Shown: positions 55,375 to 64,000 of the stretch, one piece after another
Layout: the number at the start of each line of letters is the position of its first letter
Numbering within the stretch: the stretch's first letter is position 1
Assembly: GCF_016107395.1 (NCBI RefSeq)
Contig: NZ_JAAIKO010000020.1
Location: 1-64,000 of the forward strand
Reading direction: 5' to 3'
DNA: 64,000 bases
From: Streptomyces fildesensis
GTDB lineage: Bacteria; Actinomycetota; Actinomycetes; Streptomycetales; Streptomycetaceae
Made by a program: the position numbers and the translations under genes
The notes under the pieces: model-generated
The model's database searches: none
What the model was told of the DNA's origin: nothing
Seen by the model: only the letters and a program-made list of their open reading frames with translations

Positions 55375-56496
55375 TCAGACTTCCAGTTTCTCTTTGATTT
55401 CCGCAAAGAATGGAATGTGTCGATAATCCTTTGCCTCAGGGTCGAAATCCGTGTAGTCGTTGGTGAAGGACAGCAGCCTAGTTCGCACTTGATCCACAGA
55501 TTCATGATGAATTAGCTTTTCAATTCCAGTAATTTCGCCAAGGAATTGATATAGAACGATAGGCAAGGGAGGCAGCAGCTTGATTCGTCCATTTTTGAGG
55601 CTGATGCCCCCGTGCTCAGTAAGGTATTTGAAGAGTAGCTGTGATGCAACCGCATCGTAATTAGGGCGCGGGATCCCTTCTACGGCATAACGAAGGAGGC
55701 GCTCCGCCAAAATGTACTCAAAGGTCAAGGTAGCCTCACGTCGAGAGAGGTCCTCGTCATGCAGGCAAACCAACATTGCGGAGACGTCTACGCGCAGCTC
55801 TTCCAGGCCGGCCAGCGGCTTGCTGCTCTTCGCCGAGAGAAAATTGGGTATGGGCATATCTCCATGTCGATGATGGTATTCGTGGAGGTGCACCCACCAG
55901 GACGAAGCTTGCTCAACCTCAAGTTTTGTCGCGTTTCGCAAGTTAGGGAAACTGCCCTCGGCCATCACGGACGATATAAGCTTGCGCGTAATCCGCTGAT
56001 GACGCTCTACGAACTTGTCTATGAAATAGAAGATCAGATCTTCGTCGTCCTGGCTACCATCCAAATGATTTTCGGGAAATAGTGCTACCACAACCCTGGA
56101 TTGGAACCCCTGCGACATCTGCGTCATGTTGACAGGAAGCGTGTTACTTGCATATCGATCTACGAGATAATCGTTCGAAGGGAGCGCATCGTAAAATAGA
56201 TGATCAAGAGAAAGCGCAGGGAAATATGAGGCATTGAAAAGGGAAAAAATTTGATTATCTCTGCGCTCGTTGATGTGTAGCTTCGTCTCGACCAATCGAC
56301 CGACGGACGAGAAGTTCTGTGCATCGTTGATGAAAGCTTGAACGATCGGCTGGTGCCGAAGATAGCGAGTTCTCTTGAGATTTTGGACAAGCTCTGCCAG
56401 CGCCTCTGGGCTAACCCAAGTAGCTCTAGATCCCAATGATTCGCGCACATAATTCACTTCACGAATGCACTCTGAGAAATCATCACTTATCAACAT
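55375..56496 (-). CDS. HExxH-motif protein, DUF6421-like
   Basis: 373 residues from ATG 56496, with GGAGG 7 bases upstream. The central segment WWVHLHEYHHRHGDMPIPNF contains HExxH (HEYHH), followed 29 residues later by GLEELRVDVSAMLVCL, which could give the third metal ligand. This resembles DUF6421 proteins (HEYFHQ...GLLEEIKVD) from memory. Probably a metal-dependent hydrolase or protease-like enzyme, cytoplasmic. DNA visibly lower in GC (about half by eye) than Streptomyces genes, implying recent transfer. Likely first gene of a two-gene unit with the caspase-like protein. Confidence 0.6.
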   Translation of the reverse strand: MLISDDFSECIREVNYVRESLGSRATWVSPEALAELVQNLKRTRYLRHQPIVQAFINDAQNFSSVGRLVETKLHINERRDNQIFSLFNASYFPALSLDHLFYDALPSNDYLVDRYASNTLPVNMTQMSQGFQSRVVVALFPENHLDGSQDDEDLIFYFIDKFVERHQRITRKLISSVMAEGSFPNLRNATKLEVEQASSWWVHLHEYHHRHGDMPIPNFLSAKSSKPLAGLEELRVDVSAMLVCLHDEDLSRREATLTFEYILAERLLRYAVEGIPRPNYDAVASQLLFKYLTEHGGISLKNGRIKLLPPLPIVLYQFLGEITGIEKLIHHESVDQVRTRLLSFTNDYTDFDPEAKDYRHIPFFAEIKEKLEV

Positions 56497-56877
56497 TTTC
56501 AGCCTCCATGCTAGATTAGTCTTGAATTTCGCCGTGAAATTAGCCGTGAATCGCTAGGATCCCGATCCAGTTGAAGGTAACTGTCGCGTGGGGTGTTAAT
56601 CGAAATTTTTAGCGGATATTGCCGCAGATATCCAGGGACATAGCGTGACCGCAAGGATCGCGAGCCCAACCTGCCCGAATAGATGACGGCTTACTCGGCC
56701 CACGCGACGTCCTCATAGAACCATGACGCGGCCTCTTAAAGGTGCTTCTCCACCTCGTCCTCACTAGCCTGCCCGTTTCACTTGGCTTTGGTCCGGATCA
56801 TGAGCGATAGCACGAAAGTTCCTTCTGTACTGGGACGATGAACTTTGTCGAGGGGTTCTGCCGGTCCAGATGGAAGG
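56497..56877. other. intergenic region upstream of the HExxH gene
   Basis: No gene seen. AT-richer near 56500-56640, where the promoter of the HExxH/caspase-like pair should lie. Confidence 0.4.
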
Positions 56878-58260
56878 CACTTTCTGCGTGCAGGGTATCG
56901 GTTCACGTCCCAGGCTTCATATTTCCGCTGACGGTGCGGGGGTGGTCGGCCACGCTGGGGCACAGTTGCTGGCTGGCCTCGCCGATGTCACCGGACTGAC
57001 CAGCGCGCATTCCACCGCGCTCGGGGCGCTCCGACCACGCGGAACTGGTCATGACCCGGGCCGGGTTGCCACCGACTTCGCGGTGATGGCGGCGAGAGCA
57101 TCACGAATCTGGCCGTGCTGCGCGACCAGGGCGAGATGTTCGGTCCGCCTCGACACCGACGACCTGGCGTCCGTCGTCCGTCGTCCGTCGTCCGTCGTCC
57201 GTCGTCCGTCGTCCGTCGTCCGTCGTCAAAAGCGTACTGGACCGCCTGCGCTCAGCGCGCGCTCAGGCCCGAGAAGTGGCCTGGTTGCAGGCATCGGAGA
57301 CCCGCTGCGGCATCCCGGCAGCGACAGCCGGCGGACGGGAAATGCCCGGCCTGATCCTGGACATCGACGCCACACTGATCGCCTGCCATTCGGACAAGGA
57401 CCAGGCCGCACCCACCTATAGAGGCGGCTTCGGCTTCCATCCCTGCTGTGTCTCTTAACCAACACCGGCGAGGGCCTGTCCGGGCGCCTTCGGCCCGGGA
57501 ACGCCGGAGCCAATACCGCCGCCGATCACATCACAGGGCTTAACGACGCTCTCGCACAGATCCCCGACGCCAACCGGCACGGCACCGACATCCTCATCCG
57601 CACCGACAGCGCCGGATCCGCGAAGGCCTTCCTCACCCAGGTCCGAGACCTGCGAACACGCGGAATCCGCAGCTTCTTCTCGGTTGGCTACACGGTCGCC
57701 GTACCGGTCCGCCGCGCGATCCGAGTCCTGCCCGAACAGCTCTGGCACCCCGCCCTGAACCAGGACGACACCCTGCGCGATTCCGCCGAGGTCGCCGAAC
57801 TGACCGGCATGCTGGACCTTGTCGGCTATCCGGACGCCACCCGCATCATCGCCCGCCGCGAACGCCCCCACCTCGGCGCCCAACTCTCGCTCTTCGACCG
57901 CGACCAGGGCATGCGACACCAGGTGCTCACCAATGCCCCGTTCGCCTCCGGCTCAGCGCAGTTCCTGGAGGTCCGCCACCGGGCACACGTCACACTTGAG
58001 GACCACATCCGGTGCGGCAAGTCCGCTGGCTTCGGCCGCTTCCCCTTCACGCCGCTTCCCCTTCAGCGCCGCCTGAATCGAACTCAGCCTCGCGGCCCTC
58101 GACCTTCTCGCCTGGACCCGCCTCCTCCTGCTGGACCGCGAACTCGCCACCGCCGAACCCAGAAAGTCCGCTACCGAATTCCTGCACGTCGCGGCCAGGA
58201 TCATCCGCGGCGGCCGCCGCCTGCGCCTTCGAATATCGGCGACCTGACCCTGGCGACATG
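56878..58260 (+). pseudogene. IS1380-family transposase, multiply frameshifted
   Basis: Pieces in order: GVVGHAGAQLLAGLADVTGL, HDPGRVATDFAVMAARAS, DTDDLASVV, then a 7-base repeat expansion, RSARAQAREVAWLQAS, MPGLILDIDATLIACHSDKD, a slip, [35 protein letters not shown] and a decayed C-terminus. The expansion and at least three other slips destroy the frame. Only distantly related to the intact IS1380 transposase at 31818. Confidence 0.75.
57169..57227 (+). repeat. tandem repeat of 7 bases (gtccgtc), about 8.4 copies
   Basis: 59 perfect bases of the unit gtccgtc. A single copy would fit the IS1380 coding sequence as LASVVKSVL; seven extra copies add 49 bases and shift the frame by one. Confidence 0.9.
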
Positions 58261-58439
58261 AACTCACGGCCGCATTCCACCGCCTGGTCGCGCTGCCCTG
58301 CCCCCCGAGCCGACCAGCGACTCCTGCCCACCTCGACTCAAGGATCTGGAGAACCCAACCTCGCGTCGGGTCCTCACCATGCCCACCAACCAGCCAACAC
58401 GACCTCGAACAACTTCGCTCAGCCACCCAGCTGACCCAA

Positions 58440-58538
58440 CGGTAGGGTCGGGGGCTGGCGAGGTGGCATAGTACGTATGCTCCGTTTCCAAGCCCCACCA
58501 CATCGAACCGTGCGTGCGGTTCTCCCCGCACACGGCTC
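58440..58538 (-). ncRNA. group II intron 3' end (domains V and VI)
   Basis: Positions 58505-58538 on the minus strand are exactly 34 bases and fold as intron domain V: strands GAGCCGTG and CACGGTTC, a two-base CG bulge, TGCGG/CCGCA and a GGAGAA-type cap, with the AGC triad in place. Directly downstream, GGGGCT...AGCCCC can form domain VI, placing the intron end near 58440. The rest of the intron and its reverse transcriptase are missing; the IS21 fragment lies about 300 bases upstream. Confidence 0.7.
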
Positions 58539-58854
58539 ACCGACGCCGTTCATCACCGGCAATCGGCCTGCCCCGCCAGTCCCTGAAGGGTCTGGGTGCG
58601 ACGACGTCCCGTGAAGAGCGATCAGCCCCAGGGAGTCCCGGGAGCCGAAGGTAACCGTCGCCCAGCCGAACTTCCCATCCTCCAGTGCTTCTTGGCGAGA
58701 ACCCCGCCAATCCGCATCCGGGCGTACGAGTGTCGGCGTACACGTGAGCGTCCCCAGCCTCGTACGAATAAGTAGGGACGGTTGCTGATGCGGTGAGATC
58801 CACTGCTCGGCACTCTGCTGCTTGGTCAATTTCGGGCGGCGGAGGGGGCTGGCA
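58539..58854. other. region between intron domain V and the IS21 gene
   Basis: Possibly the decayed tail of intron domain IV or its maturase gene (minus strand), but I cannot recognise reverse-transcriptase motifs. Contains the ribosome site of the IS21 gene (GGAGGGGG at 58841-58848). Confidence 0.4.
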
Positions 58855-59390
58855 GTGGTCTTGGATCCGCAGCGTTGGCTGGAGCTCCTGCGCTTTCGTG
58901 GTCTGCTGGAGTCCGGGACGATGAGCCTGTCGGAGATCTCCAGGGAAACCGGCCTGGACCGTAAGACGGTCCGCAAATACCTGTCGGCGCCGGGGCCGGC
59001 GACGCCTCCGCGGCGGTCGCCGAGCGGGCGGTCGCGAGCGAGGGTGATCGACGAGTTCGGGCCGGTGGTCGACTCGATGCTCCGGGCCGAGGTCCTGATG
59101 AAGGCCGCGGTCATCCACGAGCGGCTAGCCCAGCAGTACGGCTTCACCGGTAACTACCAGCGGGTCAAACTCTACGCAGACGGCCCGGTCGAGGATCGCC
59201 GAGGAACTCGGGATCACATCCAAGGAACTGGCGGCGATGCACCGCCAGTTTGAAATGATCTCCGGGGCCCAGGTCGACTGGGGAGACGAAGGAAAGATCC
59301 TCGCCCACATGGGTATCGCGAAGGTCTACTCCTTCCACATGACGCTCTCATCCTCGCGCGACCCGTTCTGCTGCTTCACCACTACTGATT
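58855..59390 (+). pseudogene. istA: IS21-family transposase IstA, truncated
   Basis: From GTG 58855 (VLDPQRWLELLRFRGLLESG), with GGAGGGGG 6 bases before. Continues with the HTH SLSEISRETGLDRKTVRKYL and EVLMKAAVIHERLAQQYGF. A frameshift near 59185 leads to RIAEELGITSKELAAMHRQF and QVDWGDEGKILAH (first catalytic Asp). It stops after about 175 codons at the edge of the IS110 relic. No istB nearby. Confidence 0.75.
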
Positions 59391-59435
59391 CCCAATGAGG
59401 TTGTCAACGCGGGTTGGTGACTTGCTGTGAGCGTG

Positions 59436-60641
59436 TCAGCCCAAGGCGACCGGGTTGAGTGGCGGGGTGGTTTCGAAGGTACGGCCGTCGCGTATGAGGG
59501 CCCATAGGACGTTCAGACGGCGTCGCGCGAGGGCGATGACAGCCTGCTTATGGGTCTTGTTCTCGGCTTTCTTGCGGTCGTAGTAAGCCTTCGAGGTGGG
59601 GCAGCATCGGGACGCGACCTGCGCGGATATGTAGAAGACACGCAGCAGGCGCCGGCAGTAGCGGCGAGGCTGGCGCATATTGCCGCTGATACGTCCCGAG
59701 TCCTTCGGAACCGGAGCCAGGCCGGCGACGCCGGCGAGGCGGTCGGGGCTGCCGAAGACACTCATGTCGCCGCCGGTATGTGCGACGAACTCGGCGCCCA
59801 GAATTGCGCCGATGCCGGGCATGCTCACGATGGCGGCGGCGTGCGGGTGGTCGCGAAACCGGGCCTCGATCTGGGCGTCGGTCTCGGCGATCTCCTCATC
59901 AAGGGCCATCACCTCCCTCGCCAGCTTGGCCACTACAACCGCGGCCAGTCTCTCTCCGGCGACGGCGGTGTGCTGAGCTTCGGCGGCTTGGATGGCGGAG
60001 GCCGCGACGAGCTTGGAGTTGCGGACCGTGCGGTTCTTCAGCCAGGTCGCGAGACGGTTCTTGCCGATACGTCGTAGGGCGGCCGGGGTCTGGTAGCCGG
60101 TCAGCAGAACCAACGAGGCCTTCGAGGTGCTGTAGTCGAAGGCCCGTTCCAGGGCCGGGAATTATTCCAGCATCTGGGCCCGCATCCGGTTGATCGCTCT
60201 CGTGCGGTCCGCGGCCAGGTCCAGGCGGCGTGAGGTCAGGATCCGCAGGTCAACGGTAATGTCGTCCCCCCGGTGCAGTGTCTGGAGGTCCCGGCGCATG
60301 CGGGCCTGGTCCGCGATGACGAAGGCGTCCTTCGCGTCGGTCTTCCCGTCACCCCGGTAGGAGCCCGAAGCGTGATGGACGGTGCGGCCTGGGATATAGA
60401 GGACCTGCTGCCCGTTGTCGGTCAGCAGCGCGATCATCAACGCGGCCCCGCCGGCATTGAGGTCGATAGCCCAGGTCACCGGCTCGCTCTCGCTCAGCAC
60501 GAGAACATCGGCGATCAATTTGAGCAGGGCAGTGTCGTCGTTGGCCACCCGCCGCGACAGCCTGCGCTTGCCATCGGCGTCGAGCACTACACAGTGGTGT
60601 TCGGCTTTGCCCGCGTCTGTTCCAGCCCACAGTTCGGGCAC
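59436..60641 (-). pseudogene. IS110-family transposase with one nonsense codon
   Basis: From GTG 60641 (VPELWAGTDAGKAEHHCVV), with GGAGG upstream, the frame is perfect except for a TAA at 60164-60162. It reads RAQMLE-stop-FPALERAFDYSTSK, where the family has LEYFPALERAF. So Tyr TAC/TAT became TAA by one substitution. The DEDD region DGKTDAKDAFVIADQARM and C-terminal SMPGIGAILGAEFVAHTGGD are intact. 401 codons in all. Recently inactivated, judging by the lack of other damage. Confidence 0.8.
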
Positions 60642-61071
60642 GGCCACCTCCGGAGTCGTTCCTGTACTGGTCCCAGCAGACGACCTCGCCAGCGTGTCCT
60701 TACCAAGCGACCGTGTTGCGCGCATCCCAATCAGTGGCCGAGTCGTCGCGGGGCACCGGGCGGCCAATCAGTAGAAGCCACTCCAACGGCATGAACTTGA
60801 CAGCCACACCCAGTGCCCCTGGGCCTCCCGATCCTACGAGTGACCGGAGTCAACCCACCTACAACGTGCGGAACTTGAACGCGTGATGTCGGGAAGCGGT
60901 GAGCATTGCGTTGCCCACGCTGGCTCCTGGGTAGGCGCCACGGCAGGATGAGTGCATAACCGAAGACGACGCGGATCTGCTGGTCTTGCTACATGAGCTC
61001 GAGGGTCTGCCGCACGATCGGGTGACATCTGAAGTGGCTTGCCCTGCGGGGCAGGTGGGAAGGATGTCGCT

Positions 61072-61380
61072 GTGCCCAAGCCTTATCCGGAAGAGTTCCG
61101 CCAGGACGTCGTGCGAGTCGCGCGGAACCGTGGCCCGGGTGTGACGGTCGAGCAGGTGGCTACCGATTTCGGAGTCCATCCGATGACGTTGTGGAAGTGG
61201 ATGCGCCGGGCGGACATCGATGACGGCTCGAAGCCCGGAACTTCCAGCCAGGAGAGCGTGGAACTGCGGGAAGCACGTCGGCGGATCAAGTTGCTGGAGC
61301 AGGAGAACGAGGTCCTGCGTCGGGCCGCGGCTTATTTGTCGCAGGCGCATCTGCCGGGAAAAGGATCTACCCGCTCGTGA
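61072..61380 (+). CDS. IS3-family OrfA (transposase helix-turn-helix subunit)
   Basis: 102 residues from GTG 61072, with GGGAAGGA upstream. HTH VEQVATDFGVHPMTLWKWMR and a leucine-zipper helix RIKLLEQENEVLRRAAAYLS. Its stop overlaps the OrfB start as GTGA. Intact itself, but its OrfB partner is broken. Confidence 0.85.
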   Translation: MPKPYPEEFRQDVVRVARNRGPGVTVEQVATDFGVHPMTLWKWMRRADIDDGSKPGTSSQESVELREARRRIKLLEQENEVLRRAAAYLSQAHLPGKGSTRS

Positions 61381-62224
61381 AGGAGCTGGCCGGGGACGGG
61401 GTGCCCGTCACGGTGACGTGCCGGGTGCTGCAGCTCGCCAGACAGCCGCTGGCTCGACAATCCGGTGGCCGACGCCGTGCTGGAGGAGGCCTATCGCGCG
61501 AACGCGCTGTTCGACGCCCACCGCGACGACCCGGAGTTCGGCTACCGGTTCCTGGCCGATGCAGCGCGTGGTGCCGGGTCCGCGATGGGATCGGACCGCG
61601 TGGCGGATCTGCCGGGACAACCGCTGGTGGAGCGTGTTCGGTAAGAAGCGCGGCCGGGGCAGGAAGGCCGGCCTGCTGGTGCACGACGATCTCGTGAGCC
61701 GCAACTTCACCGCGACCGGCCCGAACCGGCTGTGGCTCGCCGACATCACCGAACATGCCACCGGCGACGGCAAGCTGTATCTCTGCGCGATCAAGGATGT
61801 CTTCAGCAACAGGATCGTGGGCTACTCCATCGAAGCGCGGATGAAGTCCCGCCTGGCCGTGACCGCCCTGGACAACGCCGTGGCCCGGCGCGAGCACGTC
61901 CACGGATGCATCCTGCACAGCGATCGCGGATCGCAGTTCCGGTCCCGGAAATTCGTCCGGGCGCTCGACCGGCACCGGATGGCCGGATCGATAGGGAGAG
62001 TCGGGGCAGCCGGCGACAACGCGGCCATGGAGTCCTTCTTCAGCCTGCTGCAGAAGAACGTCCTCAACCGCCGGAGCTGGACCACCCGCGAGGAACTGCG
62101 GATCGCGATCGTGACCTGGATCGAGCGGACCTACCACCGCCGCCGCCGACAAGCCGCACTCGGCCGGCTGACCCCCGTCGAATTCGAGACCGTCATGACC
62201 ACACCGGCCCTCCAGGCCGCGTGA
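61377..62224 (+). pseudogene. IS3-family OrfB (rve transposase), frameshifted
   Basis: Starts KELAGDGVPVTVTCRVLQLA, slips near 61440 into WLDNPVADAVLEEAYRANAL, slips again near 61590, then reads in one frame DRTAWRICRDNRWWSVFGKK, LWLADITEHATGDGKLYLCA, CILHSDRGSQFRSRKF and NAAMESFFSLLQKNVL (the DDE residues) to 62224. Two frameshifts in the N-terminal part make it inactive without correction. Confidence 0.8.
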
Positions 62225-62233
62225 CCGAACCTG

Positions 62234-62710
62234 TCACCCGAACCTGCACCAGACCCCGATGATCCCGAGTGGCTGGAGTGGCCGCGGGACTTCGACCGTC
62301 GCGAGATCGCCGTGCGCTTCGGGCTGGTAGACCGACTCGAAGGTGACTTCGCAGCTCACTGCACGACCGTGGCCGGGCAGGAGAATCAGGAGTCCAGCGA
62401 ATACGGACGTATTTGCGTGCCCGGGGACGCGACTGTGTGCGGGACCCGGATCGTCGTCTGTGTGAGCCAGTTCGGCTCACTGGCGCTGGTGTGCGCGGAC
62501 AATCCTGGTGCCTTCCTCGGGACGGGCAACGCCCAGGCTGAGGGTGAGCTGGACGGTGCTGACCTCGCCAGGGTCAACCGGGCGCTAGAAGAGCTCGGCT
62601 ACGTCGTGGTTCCCGAGGAACTGCTGGAGAGCGACTACGACGGGCCGAGTCGACTGCACCCGCACGTTCAGCGGCCCACCTGGTGGAATCGCTTCTTCGG
62701 CGACTTCTGA
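62234..62710 (+). CDS. hypothetical protein, 5'-truncated by IS3
   Basis: In-frame coding from the IS3 edge: PEWLEWPRDFDRREIAVRFG, GRICVPGDATVCGTRIVVCV and RVNRALEELGYVVVPEELLE. No ATG or GTG with a ribosome site; GTG 62312 is internal to the conserved part. Acidic, soluble, not recognised. The native N-terminus was probably replaced by the IS3 element. Confidence 0.5.
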   Translation, partial: SPEPAPDPDDPEWLEWPRDFDRREIAVRFGLVDRLEGDFAAHCTTVAGQENQESSEYGRICVPGDATVCGTRIVVCVSQFGSLALVCADNPGAFLGTGNAQAEGELDGADLARVNRALEELGYVVVPEELLESDYDGPSRLHPHVQRPTWWNRFFGDF

Positions 62711-62713
62711 CGA

Positions 62714-63768
62714 TTACCCCGATAGGTTCAGGCCGGTGCCCGCCAGGCAGCCGTCGATGGCCCCCGGTCGGTACGGAAGCATTTTGAGCTTGCGTTTCAC
62801 CGCGCGGGTGATCTGGCCGAGGTTGGCGGCGGCGAGGTTGCCGATATCGCGTTTGACCAGTGACCAGATACCTTCCTGCGGGTTGAGGTCCGGGGCATAT
62901 GTCGGTAACTGGAACACGGTCAGCCAGGCGGTATTGGCTTCGAAGAACTCCCGCAGAGGTGCGACCAGGTGCATGCGCAGGTTGTCCCAGACCAGGACGA
63001 TCGGGCCGCCGAGCTGGGCGTGGGCGCGGATGATCAAATTGCGATAGTCCTTCCAGTCGAAGCCCTTCGGGTCGTCGTTGCGGCCCCGGTACTCGCGGAT
63101 CGCGTAGATCAGCCGGGACCGCTCGCCGGGTTTGTAGCAGCTCATCCCCGCCATGGAGACGCGGCCCGAGCCACGTCCGCGTACACGGACGACGGGGTGC
63201 TGCCCTGGCGGCCCCAGGTTCTGGCTCGCGGCGGCGTCATCGACCGGCCGGCTTCGTCCTCGAAGACCACCCAGGCGTTGTTCACCGCCGCGGTGCTCTT
63301 ACCCGCGGCCAGGTCTCCCGTTCCATAGTTCCACCGCGTCGTCGTCGCGCTCGATCGCGCGCCGGGCGGGCTGCTGCCAAGACCAGCCGTGCCGTCGTAG
63401 CAGCCGCCACGTACCCTCCACGGTGTATGAGACGTGGAACAGGCGGCCAATCATCGTCTTCACCCGGGCCAGCGTCCACCGCTGGTCGGCCCATCCGTGA
63501 GCCAGCGGGCCGCGCTCCAACTCTCGTGCCAGCCTGGCTATCTGCTTGTCCGACAGTCGCGACCGGCCAGGCGATCCCTTCGACGCCAACCCGGCCAAGC
63601 CCTCCTCGCGCCACTGGCGCCGCCAGCGTTCCACCGACTGCTCCGAGACACGCAACGAGGCAGCGATCTCCCGGTTCTTCTCGCCGCCCTCGAAGCCAGT
63701 CACGGCCGGACCCGCTCCCGCCCGGCCCTCTCGGCGTCGGTCAAGCCGCCGCCCTGCGGATATCTCAC
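62714..63768 (-). pseudogene. IS630-family transposase, frameshifted
   Basis: From GTG 63768 (RYPQGGGLTDAERAGRERVR) a slip near 63700 leads to EKNREIAASLRVSEQSVERW. Another near 63310 leads to NNAWVVFEDEAGRSMTPPRA (first catalytic Asp). A third near 63150 leads to LVWDNLRMHLVAPLREFFEA and YAPDLNPQEGIWSLVKRDIG (second Asp and Glu). All domains of the element are present but in four frames. Confidence 0.75.
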
Positions 63769-64000
63769 TCCACCAGGACTACCGAAGCCACCCACACGCT
63801 GTCCGGCATACAGCCCGAAATCACCCAATCAAGTTCGGTGGGCAGCCCGAGGCTCAAGGAAACCGCGTTCAGCCGCCCAGCGAATCGTGATAGGGAGACT
63901 TTCTGGTCTCCACGATTCCGGATGCACGCCCCCTACAGATTCAACACCGCCGCCCTGAGTTTGCGCAGCGTTTTCACCTTCGGCCTGGCGCGGCAACCCC
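63769..64000. other. right edge of window, no gene recognised
   Basis: A minus-strand frame entering from the edge ends at about 63945 (KTLRKLRAAVLNL), perhaps a gene end from outside the window. Nothing else seen. Confidence 0.3.

Noticed and set aside
57169-57227. CRISPR-like array
   Set aside because: Seven-base unit without spacers; a simple tandem repeat. No cas genes in the window.
58419-59147. Minus-strand open frame opposite IstA
   Set aside because: Mostly antisense of the IS21 gene; the remainder covers the intron domain V region.

Overview
This window reads as actinomycete DNA, almost certainly Streptomyces. It is strongly GC-rich, uses GTG and TTG starts often, and its families (SCO6880-type conjugation genes, DUF6112 and DUF6238 proteins, S-4TM effector, NNH7-type NACHT ATPase, Streptomyces-type DnaX) are typical of that genus. 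About twenty transposase genes or relics, a group II intron end, a broken tRNA and many frameshifted genes mark it as a highly rearranged accessory region, such as a chromosome arm or a large mobile or plasmid segment. All calls were made by reading the sequence; no searches were run.

Layout. 1-3.9 kb: an Mg2+-type P-ATPase (cut by the window edge) coupled to a decayed CBS-BON gene, then IS and integrase debris. 4.0-7.1 kb: a NACHT ATPase, a probable anti-phage sensor. 7.9-8.0 kb: the 3' half of a tRNA-Pro(GGG) followed by its terminator, which looks like the displaced end of an integration site. 8.8-13.9 kb: a coupled two-gene cassette, an S-4TM pore-forming effector and a large protein fusing a kinase-like domain, a STAND NTPase and TPRs. 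A LuxR-like regulator lies convergent to it and overlaps its stop codon. This is the best candidate for an undescribed defence or self-killing system. 14-17 kb: an IS with visible terminal repeats, a truncated DUF5655 gene and an orphan DNA methyltransferase.

17.3-28.5 kb: one transfer operon of the SCO6880/VirB4 type. It encodes a short leader peptide, an NlpC/P60 wall hydrolase, a VirB2-like small membrane protein, a TcpC/VirB8-like protein, a TrbL/VirB6-like channel protein, SCO6880, DUF6238, VirB4 and several hypothetical proteins, two of them broken. No relaxase, coupling protein, replication gene or intact integrase is present, so transfer is probably no longer autonomous. The operon ends at an IS5-type element that has itself been split by an IS110 element.

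31-41.6 kb: IS graveyard with a NUDIX hydrolase, integrase and DUF5655 fragments, two IS110-type genes, then a complete dnaX followed by a decayed purD start, suggesting a translocated or duplicated dnaX-purD segment.

41.8-52.6 kb: a small peptide biosynthetic cluster, all on the minus strand: A-T NRPS, overlapping P450, A-T-C NRPS, and two overlapping ATP-grasp ligases, with transposase debris between NRPS and ligases. The A-T plus P450 pair resembles the NovH/NovI and NikP1/NikQ beta-hydroxylation cassettes. Just upstream (53.3-56.5 kb) lie a caspase/CHAT-like protein with a zinc ribbon and an HExxH protein in visibly lower-GC DNA; they may belong to the cluster or form a separate protease pair. 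56.9-64 kb: broken IS1380, group II intron, IS21, IS110, IS3 and IS630 sequences.
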